Origin: Treponema sp.
GTDB lineage: Bacteria; Spirochaetota; Spirochaetia; Treponematales; Treponemataceae
Reading direction: 5' to 3'
Length of the DNA: 64,000 bases
Assembly: GCA_017935745.1 (NCBI GenBank)
Contig: JAGBGX010000002.1
Coordinates: 62,001-126,000, forward strand
Shown: one piece after another, positions 8,949-17,107 of the stretch
How the letters are laid out: the number at the start of each line of letters is the position of its first letter
Position numbering within the stretch: the first letter of the stretch is position 1
Notes under the pieces: model-generated
Databases searched by the model: none
What the model saw: the letters and a program-made list of their open reading frames with translations, nothing else
Told to the model about the DNA's origin: nothing
Position numbers and translations under genes: made by a program

Positions 8949-9307
8949 TAGCAACCGTTTATTTCAACATCGGAACAAACAATCTTTATTTCGAGCGCGT
9001 CAATCAGCCGTATCGTCAAACAAATCCAATCAGCATTAAAATCGCGAGTTCCCCCACCTTTGAAGTTGATGTTATTGTTCTTCTTGATTTTACTTTTGAC
9101 CTCGGCAATGAAGTCATCATTTTCCGTAATAAAAACGTTTTCGATGATGTTCTCATCCCATTGCCCGATATATGAAATTGCCAGAAAATGGAGACAGTCT
9201 ATTCGATATTTTTTTTCGCGGCGGATTTCAATGGCAATTTTGTCATAATCAATTTTGATTTCCTCGAGTGAATAATCTGCAAAATCACTGTCATTTTCAA
9301 ACTTCAT
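8948..9307 (-). CDS. orphan immunity protein candidate, unknown family
   Basis: 119 residues from the ATG at 9307, chosen over a start 6 codons upstream because GGAG lies 7 bases before it, inside the final codons of the toxin scrap at 9310. Acidic, no signal peptide, with many hydrophobic-charged alternations (MKFENDSDFADYSLEEIKID). No family is recognised. The spacing of 2 bases from the preceding tip stop matches the other pairs. Its TAA reaches into the following toxin scrap, showing how tightly successive cassettes were joined. Confidence 0.5.
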   Translation of the reverse strand: MKFENDSDFADYSLEEIKIDYDKIAIEIRREKKYRIDCLHFLAISYIGQWDENIIENVFITENDDFIAEVKSKIKKNNNINFKGGGTRDFNADWICLTIRLIDALEIKIVCSDVEINGC

Positions 9308-9309
9308 AT

Positions 9310-9549
9310 TTAATCTCCTAACCAACTTTGAGGGATTGTGGTTTTAGGATTTCCCCATTTCCCTGTGCTACCATTCATTCGGTGTTCTACATGAACATGA
9401 TCTACAAGGTGATCATTATTTGTTGAACCTTTATACCCTGGTGTTGGTTTATGCGCATTTTCAACACGAACTCTGACAGGACCGGTCGAGCTATTTCCAT
9501 AATATTTACCATTTTGATTAGTCATTCTCATAGCCAACTTAAGCAAAAA
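9310..9549 (-). pseudogene. C-terminal remnant of a toxin tip (HVHVEHR motif)
   Basis: The frame carries NGKYYGNSSTGPVRVRVENA, then NDHLVDHVHVEHRMNG and a tail GKWGNPKTTIPQSWLGD. The His-rich VDHVHVEHR patch and the GKWG...TIP tail recall the C-terminus of nuclease-like polymorphic toxins (type 24-like); this is from memory and not tested. There is no RHS core or start upstream, because the frame runs straight into the previous immunity gene at 9557. The stop is intact and 2 bases from the immunity gene at 9307. Confidence 0.55.
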
Positions 9550-9556
9550 AGCAAAA

Positions 9557-9979
9557 TTATTTACTCCGTAATAAAACAATTTCATCAAACAATTGAATGA
9601 TACGTTCATTTTTTATTACATCAATTAAAAATTCTATTTGTTTAAAAGTTTCTTCATCGCAATGCTTGAGTTGAATAATAGCAAGGAGTAGAGATTCTAC
9701 TTTTTTTTCATCAAACGTTTTTCCAATACACCACACGATACGACTTGAATATATAGGCTCTTCTTTCAAAAGTATTAATAATGAAGCAATTATCTCATCA
9801 ATATCTTTTGAAGTCATAGATAGTTTCATTAACACTGATGGCAACAAGAGAGAATAATCTGTTGGATTATTTTCCGAAATGTTCTTTTCAATTAAAAGAC
9901 CTATATTCATAATAATATTTTCTTTATTAATATTTTTATCTGTAAGTTGCTGAAGATAGTTTTGTAAGTTTAAATTCAT
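9557..9979 (-). CDS. immunity protein candidate, helical
   Basis: 140 residues, mostly helical and leucine/isoleucine-rich (MNLNLQNYLQQLTDKNINKE; KLSMTSKDIDEIIASLLILL), resembling an HEAT-like or small all-helical immunity protein; no named family is recognised. No signal peptide. The ATG at 9979 is 4 bases from the stop of the RHS tip at 9984, with GGAG 7 bases upstream inside the tip's last codons. This pair is the most recent of the displaced array, since its tip still carries the RHS junction. Confidence 0.55.
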   Translation of the reverse strand: MNLNLQNYLQQLTDKNINKENIIMNIGLLIEKNISENNPTDYSLLLPSVLMKLSMTSKDIDEIIASLLILLKEEPIYSSRIVWCIGKTFDEKKVESLLLAIIQLKHCDEETFKQIEFLIDVIKNERIIQLFDEIVLLRSK

Positions 9980-9983
9980 AGTT

Positions 9984-10760
9984 TTACTCCACTAGATTAA
10001 TACCGCGTAAATTTTCTAAATCAATTCGATATTCCTTTCTTTGATATATAAAAGTTTCTCTCATTACATTTCCTCCAGATGCTACGCCAGATGTACTCTT
10101 TACAAATTCACTCATTCTAACAATTGCAGAGGTGAAATCCTTACATTTGGCAAGCCCAGGTTCTTTTGTAATAGCTTTGTCATAAAGTTCTTGTAATGCT
10201 CCATATGCCTCTTGTTTCTTTACGCCGAGTTTATCATTACTAATTCTTACAGAAGATGCTGGTGTATTTGAACCTGTTTGAAGTTGAAAACGTATTGCAT
10301 TTGAGGCTTGGGTTTGTTCCTTTGATATGGCTACCAAAGAAGCTTTAGATTGTGAACGCGATTCTATCTTGGTAGATAAATAATTGTATAAATCAATTCC
10401 ACCGCCAACTGCTACTGAGCCCAATGCAACAATTAACATTCCAGCTGCAAAGACATCACAAGGTCCAGGAGCCGGACCATCAGCAAGGGCTACTGTTTGT
10501 GCCTTATAAGCAGTATCAGTTGCAAACTGATAAAAAATATTAGCATCAAACTTACCATCCGGGTCAGTATACTTTACCGGATTGTTTCCCGCGTAGTGGT
10601 ACAGGCTTGCATTGACTGTGTTGAACACCCCGCCCATGCCGGGTAAAGTTTGGTTGTGTCTCTTTGCCTCCTCGTCTATCGGCGCTTTCGGTATATACTC
10701 GCCTAACGCGGGATCGGTGCTTATCCAGCGGCTGTATCTCGGGTCAAGGTATCTTGCACC
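9984..10760 (-). pseudogene. truncated RHS core end with intact toxin tip
   Basis: Open from just after a TAG at 10761-10763. It begins abruptly at GARYLDPRYSRWISTDPALG of the RHS core, continues through PGMGGVFNTVNASLYHYAGN and YTDPDGKF, then a tip of about 190 residues. The tip opens with a proline-glycine and hydrophobic stretch (GPAPGPCDVFAAGMLIVALG), a linker type common before CDI/RHS toxin domains, followed by a helical domain ending YRIDLENLRGINLVE. Activity unrecognised. Without upstream RHS sequence or a start it cannot be an independent toxin; it is a tip cassette cut at the core, next to the recombinase genes. Confidence 0.7.
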
Positions 10761-10939
10761 CTAGTTTTTTTGACGGTCATTTCCCCTGTATGGGCATAAT
10801 CCTTAAAAAAAAATTTTCTGCGGTGCCGTAAAAACGCGGTCAGTCTCCGGCCCGCAATGGGAATTCCCGTGTCTCCGCGCGGCAGAACGGCATCAGATTC
10901 TTCAGTCCTTTTGCTCTGGAGAATGTCCGTCTTTTTCAT
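10721..10939 (-). CDS. doubtful short ORF after the recombinases
   Basis: A 72-codon frame whose ATG overlaps the stop of the second recombinase (ATGA at 10936-10939). The first 60 or so residues (MKKTDILQSKRTEESDAVLP...) are basic and unrecognised; the last 13 codons run out of frame into the RHS fragment. It could be the start of a third gene of the recombinase unit, cut when the RHS fragment was joined at 10,760, or simply non-coding. I lean to a truncated gene because of the exact ATGA overlap. Confidence 0.3.
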   Translation of the reverse strand: MKKTDILQSKRTEESDAVLPRGDTGIPIAGRRLTAFLRHRRKFFFKDYAHTGEMTVKKTRVQDTLTRDTAAG

Positions 10940-11931
10940 GAATCCTCCTCCAATGATTCTAACCGTTTTTCGTATTCTTCGTCTACTGCCTCGAACAGGT
11001 CGTGCTCTCTCGGGTGATATTTTCTGTATTCCTTTGCAATATGCTCTGTCTGGACGTGGGTGTACCTGACGGTGGTCTGTATGTCCTTGTGCCCGAGGAT
11101 TTCCTGCACGTGGCGGACGCTTGCTCCGTTGTTCAGCAGGTGCGTGGCGGTTGAATGCCTGATTGAATGCGCGGAGATTTCCTTCCTGTCCATGCCGAAT
11201 TTCCTCAGGTAGCTTCTGAAAATGCGGCTTATGTGGATTCCCCTGACGGGCCTGTCATTCTTGCGCAGGTTCAGGAACACGAACTGCTCTTTCTGCTGGA
11301 TTCTGTCTGAAAGATAGAATCTGAGGAATTCAATTGCCGCATGCGAAATCGGAACAACCCTGTCGCGGTCAAATTTTCCCCGGACAATTCCTTCCCGCTT
11401 TTCAAAGCTGATGTCGCCAATCCGCAGCTGCGCGGCCTCTGACACTCTCAGGCCGGAAGAATACATGAGCTCAAATATGGCGCGGTCCCGCAGCCCAGCC
11501 GGAGTTGAAATGTCAATTTTTTCCAGGAACGATGCGATTTCCTCTTTGCTCATCGGATGGCGCATTGATTTTTTGCCGGATGTTATTTTGTACGTGATGC
11601 CGTGGAGCGGGTTTGCCTCTATGAGTCCCTGGATGTACAGCATTGAAAAAACGTGCTTCACGGAATTCAGGCGGCTGTTCATTGCGGAAACGCTCAGAGG
11701 CTCGCCTTCTTCATTCTTTGAATTCTGGCTTGTCGTCCACAGCTCATATTCAATCAGTTCCTTTTTTCCGAGCTGCGTTATGTCAGTGAAATTCCGGGAT
11801 TCTGCCCATGAATAGAAAATGCGTATGTTCCTGTCTGTTTCGGCGATGTAGTGCTTTGAGTATCTGTTTGACATCATCTTTTCCTGCACCAGCTTTCTGA
11901 TCTGTTCCTGTACGGATTCACTGCTGTCCAT
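10936..11931 (-). CDS. tyrosine recombinase (second of an overlapping pair)
   Basis: 331 residues. The N-terminal SAM-like DNA-binding part (about 1-100) is followed by the catalytic domain: Arg in LMYSSGLRVSEAAQL, Lys likely in the beta hairpin near RGKFDRDRVV, HSIRHSTATHL, GHKDIQTTVRYTHV with the Tyr nucleophile. All catalytic positions are present, so it should be active in cutting and rejoining DNA. Overlaps the first recombinase by 14 bases, so the two are probably translated together, as in multi-recombinase elements (RIT or Tn554-like). No terminal inverted repeats were found by eye. It lies between the tip array and the secretion operon. Confidence 0.88.
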   Translation of the reverse strand: MDSSESVQEQIRKLVQEKMMSNRYSKHYIAETDRNIRIFYSWAESRNFTDITQLGKKELIEYELWTTSQNSKNEEGEPLSVSAMNSRLNSVKHVFSMLYIQGLIEANPLHGITYKITSGKKSMRHPMSKEEIASFLEKIDISTPAGLRDRAIFELMYSSGLRVSEAAQLRIGDISFEKREGIVRGKFDRDRVVPISHAAIEFLRFYLSDRIQQKEQFVFLNLRKNDRPVRGIHISRIFRSYLRKFGMDRKEISAHSIRHSTATHLLNNGASVRHVQEILGHKDIQTTVRYTHVQTEHIAKEYRKYHPREHDLFEAVDEEYEKRLESLEEDS

Positions 11932-12898
11932 GTCTCTCTATCCTTATGTGCTGCCGCGGGTGATATTCATCTATGCTTTTTTTCAAGTCATCGGAATAAA
12001 CCCGTGTGTATATTTGAGTTGAAGAAAGCTTTTCATGCCCCAGTATCACCTGGATTGTCCTGATGTCGCATCCGGCTCTGAGCAGGTGCGTTCCGAGCGA
12101 ATGACGGAATCCGTGGCTCGTTATGACCGGGATTTCGAGTTCCGTGCAAACCTCCCTGATTTCCCTGTTGAACAGTTCCGCAAGGACATTTTTTTCTGTT
12201 GAAAATACGGTGTTCCTCCGCTCTCCGTATATGACGCCGTCCGCGATGCGCTTGCCTTTTTTCAGATAGAGCTTCATGACATCTGCCGCGTAGCCGTTGA
12301 GGAATGCGGTTCTGGGCTTTCCTCCTTTTCCGTTCCTGACATAGACATACCGGTGAACGGTGTCAATGTCGCTTTCTATGAGGCGGCTTGCTTCCTCTAT
12401 TCTTAGTCCGGTCGCATACAGGAATTCTGCAAGGACATGGCTGGTGTAGCGGCGGCTTTTTTTCCGCCGGTTCTGTATCATGTCGAACCGTTCAAGGCTT
12501 GCGAGCAGTCGGTTCATCTGGCTTTCCGTCAGGACGTTCCTGCTGATATGGCTGCCAGCCTGAGGGTATTCAACTTCGGAAAACGGATTTGACTGTACGG
12601 CTTCTGTCATCAGCAGAAATGAATATATGCTTCTTGCGGCCTTGAGGTAGTTTTGGATTGTCCCTTTTGAAATGAGCGCGCCCGATTTTGTTTTCCGTCT
12701 GCTTACGTCTGTCTTGAACTGCATCGCGTCCTTGACAGTAACCTGTTCCGGCAGGAGCGCTTTTTCCTGATGCCATGCAAGGACTGCAAGGCTCATTTTC
12801 CGTGCCGTTTCAAATCCCTGTGCGCTGACCTGCGGATGCTTGTATTTCAGAAAGCTTTCAAAAATCGCTTTGTATGGAGCAGACAGTTTGTTTTTCAT
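11918..12898 (-). CDS. tyrosine recombinase (first of an overlapping pair)
   Basis: About 326 residues from the ATG at 12,898, which has AGGAGG 12 bases upstream; an ATG at 12,931 gives 337 residues but has no ribosome site. Core-binding domain with YLKAARSIYSFLL, then the catalytic set: FLYATGLRIEEASRL, HGFRHSLGTHLLRAG, GHEKLSSTQIYTRVYSDD. It is distinct from the second recombinase, so this is an old pair rather than a duplication. The product could act on flanking RHS or tip sequences, but no target site is identifiable. The promoter candidate at 12,968-12,995 drives both. Confidence 0.88.
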   Translation of the reverse strand: MKNKLSAPYKAIFESFLKYKHPQVSAQGFETARKMSLAVLAWHQEKALLPEQVTVKDAMQFKTDVSRRKTKSGALISKGTIQNYLKAARSIYSFLLMTEAVQSNPFSEVEYPQAGSHISRNVLTESQMNRLLASLERFDMIQNRRKKSRRYTSHVLAEFLYATGLRIEEASRLIESDIDTVHRYVYVRNGKGGKPRTAFLNGYAADVMKLYLKKGKRIADGVIYGERRNTVFSTEKNVLAELFNREIREVCTELEIPVITSHGFRHSLGTHLLRAGCDIRTIQVILGHEKLSSTQIYTRVYSDDLKKSIDEYHPRQHIRIERHGQQ

Positions 12899-12967
12899 GG
12901 CGTTAAAAATCCTCCTGTACGTATCATGCAAAAAAAACAGGGAAATGAAGCAGTCCGCGCATATATT

Positions 12968-12995
12968 ACTATAACCTGTTTTGCTGAAATGTCAA
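12968..12995 (-). promoter_or_regulatory. promoter candidate for the recombinase pair
   Basis: On the minus strand TTGACA (12,990-12,995) and TATAGT (12,968-12,973) are 16 bases apart, reading toward the recombinases. It is back to back with the secretion-operon promoter, with 40 bases between the two -35 boxes. Confidence 0.6.
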
Positions 12996-13035
12996 AAAAA
13001 AAGTAAAAAAAATGCAAAAATTCTTTAAAAAGTAC

Positions 13036-13066
13036 TTGACAAAACTTTTTTTTTTTTTTCTATATT
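13036..13066 (+). promoter_or_regulatory. secretion-operon promoter with a T14 tract in the spacer
   Basis: TTGACA at 13,036-13,041 and TATATT at 13,061-13,066 enclose a 19-base spacer that contains 14 consecutive T (13,046-13,059). Slippage in such a tract would change the spacer length; loss of two T would give the optimal 17. AAGGAG follows at 13,078-13,083. This promoter position argues against the ATG at 13,012 as the first codon of the operon. Confidence 0.6.
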
Positions 13067-13095
13067 TATTAGATATAAAGGAGCATTGTTTAAAA

Positions 13096-13521
13096 GTGGC
13101 TGTGAGGACGCTTTGCCTTTTATATCTGCTTGTAATCTCTGTCTGCGACATACGCACGGGACGGATTCCTGACTGCATGACGGCTCTTTTTTTTGCCGCC
13201 GCGTTCTGCAAGGATCTGTTCTTGTCGCCTAAAACAATTCCAGAGAGCCTGTCCTGCGCTTTTCTTTTCTTTCTTATTTTCTTTTCAGTTTCTGTGCTTA
13301 CAAAAGGGCTTGGCATGGGAGACGCAAAGCTTGCCGCAGTGCTCGGCTACTGCGAGGGATTTTTTGGCGCTTCCCTGTCGCTGTCTATTGCTTCTGTTCT
13401 GGGGCTTCTTGCGTTCATGCTGCTTCCTGCGGAAAAACGGGGTGCGGCAAAACTTCCCTTTGCTCCGTTTATGTCGGCGGGCTATGCCGTTTCCAGTGTC
13501 TTATGTGGAGGCGCCTTGTGA
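13096..13521 (+). CDS. type IV prepilin peptidase (A24, peptidase domain only)
   Basis: 141 residues from GTG 13,096, chosen because the upstream in-frame ATG at 13,012 lies before the promoter. An aspartyl membrane protease that removes the leader of pseudopilins. Catalytic aspartates are visible in VISVCDIRTGRIPD and in GLGMGDAKL (the GxGD motif). About five membrane segments. It lacks the N-terminal methyltransferase domain of PilD/GspO and is therefore short, a known variant. First gene of the operon; its end overlaps the secretin start. The call is firm, the start less so (GGAG is 12 bases away). Confidence 0.8.
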   Translation: MAVRTLCLLYLLVISVCDIRTGRIPDCMTALFFAAAFCKDLFLSPKTIPESLSCAFLFFLIFFSVSVLTKGLGMGDAKLAAVLGYCEGFFGASLSLSIASVLGLLAFMLLPAEKRGAAKLPFAPFMSAGYAVSSVLCGGAL

Positions 13522-15695
13522 GATGCCTGCGGACTGACTTTTTCTTCAAGGCCATGCTGATTTGTCTTTCAGCTTCGGCATATTCTCAGGAAGCAGTTCC
13601 GCCGCTCTATATGGATTTCCGCAATCAGAACATAGCTGACATCATATATTCAGTCGCGGAAATCTGCGGAGAGTCCGTGCTGATAGATGAGACGGTGACA
13701 GGAACAGTGACATTCCGCTTTGAGGACAAGGACTTTGAAAGCGCATTGCAGCGGTTCGCGAAACAGTGCCAGCTGTATGTGGAAAAAGATGACGGTGTGT
13801 ATGTCATCTCAAAAGTGCGGATTGAAAATCATGCGGATGGAAAACTTGCCGTCAACACGGAGAATGTGCAGGTTGAGCCGTTTCTGAACATGCTCTCGCG
13901 CTATACGAACAGGACGATTCTTTTTGACAGCATTCCCAATGCGGCGGTCACAATCAGAGCGCAGGAAGCGAGCCTTGAAGATGTGCTGAATCTTGCCATC
14001 GTAAAGCTTCCCGGGTTCGCTCTGGAGCGGATTGCCGACGGCTACTACATCACGAAAAGCAGCGGAAACCTTGCCAAGCGGAACATAGACGTGTTTACCG
14101 TGTCCGAAGTCGGCGGCAGGTTTTCGGTAAACATACAAAGGGCGGCATTCGCGAACGTCATTGACACGCTCTTCAAGAAAGGAAAAAAGGAGTACGCGCT
14201 GCTTTTCAGGCCGAACATTCAGCTGGAGGATATGGCATATTCCGGCAAGGAATTTGACGAGCTTCTTTCCCTTGTTCTGTGCCAGGGCGGATGTGACTAT
14301 ACGGTGAGCGGCGGCATATATTACATCTATGAAATTCAGAAGAAGGACATAGTAAAGCGGTTCAAGGAAACGCGGATTATGCAGATCCGGAACATGGGAA
14401 TAGAATCCCTGCTTGCGCTGCTTCCGAACGAGCTGAACGCATCTGGCTTTATAAAGGCGGACAAGAATTCCAATTCTGTTATACTCACTGGAAGTTCCGC
14501 GGAAATCAGCCCTATAGAAGAATTCATACAGAAGGTAGATGTTCCCGTCCATGGCCGTGTGTTCCGGCGTTTTTCCCTTGAAAACATACGCGCGTCAGAT
14601 GCTGTGAGCGTGATTCCCAAGGAGCTTCTGATGTCGGACATCATACTGCTTCCGTCTGAGAACGGATTTGTCACTCAGGTGACGGAAGAAAGTGAAAGCC
14701 GTCTCTTTGAATTCATACGGATCCTTGACGGAAAAAAGCAGAACAGGATTGTGAAGCTGAAGTATATAAAAAGCAGCGATCTTATGAATGCGCTTCCTCC
14801 TTCAGCGGGCAAGGACAGCATAACAGAGACTAACGAGCCGACGCTGGTGTTCTTTACGGGCACGGAAGCGCAGTTTGCAGAATTTTCAAGAGACCTTCAG
14901 TTTCTTGACCGTCCGCGGCAGCAGATAAAATACCAGCTGCTTGTGCTGCAAAGGCAGAAAACTGACGGAATGAACTGGGGAACATCTGTGACGGCCGGTG
15001 ATACTGACGGAGATTCTGGATATACATGGAGCGGAATGCTGTCCCACATATTCAGCATACAGTTTGACATCATTTCCAAATTCGGCATTCAGTTTGCAGG
15101 AAGCCTCAACGCGGAGCTTTCGCAGGGAAAGTCTCGCGTTCTTGCCGACACTACGCTCAGCGGCATCAGCGGAGAGTCGCTGCGTTTTTCAAACACGAAC
15201 ACATACCGCTACCGGGATATAATCGTAGACACTTCAGGCGACTTGTACACAAGCACTACCAGGGAAATCACAAGCGGACTTACACTGTCTATAAGCGGCT
15301 GGGTGAGCGGAGACGGAATGGTTACTGTCACTGTTGATGCCCAGGTTTCAAAGCAGGGCAGCACAGATTCATCATCTTCATCGTCACAGGGCGCCGACAC
15401 TTCAGTTCCGCCGTCAACATCAGAAAAAAAAGTCAGCACACATGTGCGCACTAAGAGCGGAGAGCCTGTGGCAATAAGCGGGCTGTTTCAGCAGGAGGAA
15501 GACATATCGGAAAAGCGCGTCCCGGGAATCGGAGCTGTGCCTCTGCTCGGAAGGCTGTTCAAGAGCAGGAATGCAACGGCAGCGGAAAGTGAATTCGTCA
15601 TATATCTTGTTCCGTTTGTCCAGAAGGAAAAAGAACGGGAACTGACCGAGGAAGAAAATCTTGTGCGGCTGATGGAAAAATACGGGGAGAGCTGA
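13503..15695 (+). CDS. gspD: type II secretion secretin
   Basis: 730 residues. Signal peptide near the N-terminus (AMLICLSASAYSQ); the start may be 13,503 or the ATG at 13,554. Periplasmic N0/N1-type domains follow (MDFRNQNIADIIYSVAEICG; MQIRNMGIESLLALLPNELN), then the secretin barrel with the hallmark VPGIGAVPLLGRLFKSR near residue 677. It forms the outer-membrane channel. A Ser-rich stretch (STDSSSSSSQGADTS, about residue 620) precedes the last strands. Its stop overlaps the gspE start (TGATGA). A GspD/PilQ-type protein; GspD is preferred because GspG and GspE-type partners follow. Confidence 0.9.
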   Translation: MWRRLVRCLRTDFFFKAMLICLSASAYSQEAVPPLYMDFRNQNIADIIYSVAEICGESVLIDETVTGTVTFRFEDKDFESALQRFAKQCQLYVEKDDGVYVISKVRIENHADGKLAVNTENVQVEPFLNMLSRYTNRTILFDSIPNAAVTIRAQEASLEDVLNLAIVKLPGFALERIADGYYITKSSGNLAKRNIDVFTVSEVGGRFSVNIQRAAFANVIDTLFKKGKKEYALLFRPNIQLEDMAYSGKEFDELLSLVLCQGGCDYTVSGGIYYIYEIQKKDIVKRFKETRIMQIRNMGIESLLALLPNELNASGFIKADKNSNSVILTGSSAEISPIEEFIQKVDVPVHGRVFRRFSLENIRASDAVSVIPKELLMSDIILLPSENGFVTQVTEESESRLFEFIRILDGKKQNRIVKLKYIKSSDLMNALPPSAGKDSITETNEPTLVFFTGTEAQFAEFSRDLQFLDRPRQQIKYQLLVLQRQKTDGMNWGTSVTAGDTDGDSGYTWSGMLSHIFSIQFDIISKFGIQFAGSLNAELSQGKSRVLADTTLSGISGESLRFSNTNTYRYRDIIVDTSGDLYTSTTREITSGLTLSISGWVSGDGMVTVTVDAQVSKQGSTDSSSSSSQGADTSVPPSTSEKKVSTHVRTKSGEPVAISGLFQQEEDISEKRVPGIGAVPLLGRLFKSRNATAAESEFVIYLVPFVQKEKERELTEEENLVRLMEKYGES

Positions 15696-17107
15696 TGATA
15701 AAAAGAAAGGCCGATGATGCATTCGACATAACGGAATTTTCCTGGCACAGGGAAGTCGCAGGACAGTATACCGACCGGTTCATAAAGGCAAGCCGCTGTG
15801 TCAAAGTCTCTGATTCAGAAGAGTGCGTCACTGTTGCCGTTTCAGATTCCTTCAGGGACAGCATTGGAATTCTGAGGCAGGTTCATTCTCCCAAAAAGCT
15901 GAAAACTGAAATTGTAAAGGATTCCCGTTTTGCGGAATTTATCGGAAGGTTTGTTGAAAAGCCTGAGGAAGAAAAAGAAGAAGCAGAATGCACTGGCAGC
16001 GGATTTCGTCTGGAAGATATAAACAGCGATGCTCCTGCCGTGAACATTATAAATGCCATCTGCCTTGAGGCAATCAGAAGAAATGCCAGCGACATACATA
16101 TTCAAAGCACAAAGAGCGATGTGTGTGTCAGGTTCAGGATTGACGGAGTTCTTCAGACTGTGAGGCGTCTTGAGCGGAGCATATTCGGCACGGTTGTAAG
16201 CCGTATAAAAGTCATGTCCTCGCTGAATGTGATGGAAAACCGGCTCTGCCAGGACGGAAGGATGAGCGTTCAGGCAGGAAGCAGACGGCCTGATTTCCGC
16301 GTGTCTGTTGTTCCGTCTGTCACCGGGCAGAATATAGTGCTCAGGCTTTTTAACTTGGAAAGCGGCGGGCTGACTCTCGGGCAGCTCGGATTTTCTGATG
16401 AAAACCTTGCGAAAATAACTTCAGCTCTTTCGCTTCCGCACGGCATGATTCTTGCCACCGGCCCCACGGGAAGCGGCAAGACAACTACGCTCCATGCGAT
16501 GCTCAGGGAAATGGACAGGGAGCATCTTAAGATTGTGACGATAGAAGATCCTGTTGAAAAAGTTATTGACGGAATTGAGCAGATACAGGTGAACGACGGA
16601 ATCGGGCTGACATTCGGGAGCGTGCTGCGGCGCATTCTGAGGCAGGATCCTGATGTAATCATGGTTGGAGAAATCAGGGACGCAGAGACTGCCGGGCTTG
16701 CGGTGCGCTCGGCGCTTACAGGGCATCTTATTTTGTCAACGCTTCACACAAACGACAGCGTGTCCGCAGTCACACGGCTCAGGAACCTGGGAGTAGAGCC
16801 GTATCTTATAGCCGGTGTCTTGCGGACAAGCATAGCCCAGCGGCTCGTCAGGAAAATCTGTCCTGAGTGCGGCGGAAGCGGCTGCGCCGGCTGCGGCTCA
16901 ACAGGCTATAAAGGCAGGACGGCGGTGAGCGAAGTGTTCACGGCCGATGAGCAGACAGCGCACATGATAGAGCAGGGATTTTCAGAGTCAGACATTCGCT
17001 CGTATCTTGCAAAGCACCGCTTTGTCACTTTGCAGGAGGATGCCGCCGGAAAAGTTGCGGACGGAATATCAACAAGAGAGGAAATCATGAGGGAGGGGCT
17101 TGCATGA
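15695..17107 (+). CDS. gspE: type II secretion ATPase
   Basis: 470 residues. Hexameric cytoplasmic motor for pseudopilus assembly. Walker A GPTGSGKTTTLHAM near residue 255, Asp box TIEDPVEK, Walker B region DPDVIMVGEIRDAETAG near 317, His box TGHLILSTLHTND. The zinc-binding loop CPECGGSGCAGCG near 388 is typical of GspE/PilB. Overlaps gspF by ATGA. The N-terminal domain that docks to GspL is short compared with Gamma-proteobacterial enzymes. Confidence 0.93.
   Translation: MIKRKADDAFDITEFSWHREVAGQYTDRFIKASRCVKVSDSEECVTVAVSDSFRDSIGILRQVHSPKKLKTEIVKDSRFAEFIGRFVEKPEEEKEEAECTGSGFRLEDINSDAPAVNIINAICLEAIRRNASDIHIQSTKSDVCVRFRIDGVLQTVRRLERSIFGTVVSRIKVMSSLNVMENRLCQDGRMSVQAGSRRPDFRVSVVPSVTGQNIVLRLFNLESGGLTLGQLGFSDENLAKITSALSLPHGMILATGPTGSGKTTTLHAMLREMDREHLKIVTIEDPVEKVIDGIEQIQVNDGIGLTFGSVLRRILRQDPDVIMVGEIRDAETAGLAVRSALTGHLILSTLHTNDSVSAVTRLRNLGVEPYLIAGVLRTSIAQRLVRKICPECGGSGCAGCGSTGYKGRTAVSEVFTADEQTAHMIEQGFSESDIRSYLAKHRFVTLQEDAAGKVADGISTREEIMREGLA

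Noticed and set aside
10900..12995. Recombinase pair as a complete insertion sequence
   Set aside because: I could not see terminal inverted repeats or a target duplication around the two genes, and the downstream edge is cut by RHS sequence.
13012..13095. ATG at 13,012 as start of the prepilin peptidase
   Set aside because: It lies upstream of the promoter candidate, lacks a ribosome site and would translate the T14 tract into a run of Phe; GTG 13,096 after AAGGAG fits better.
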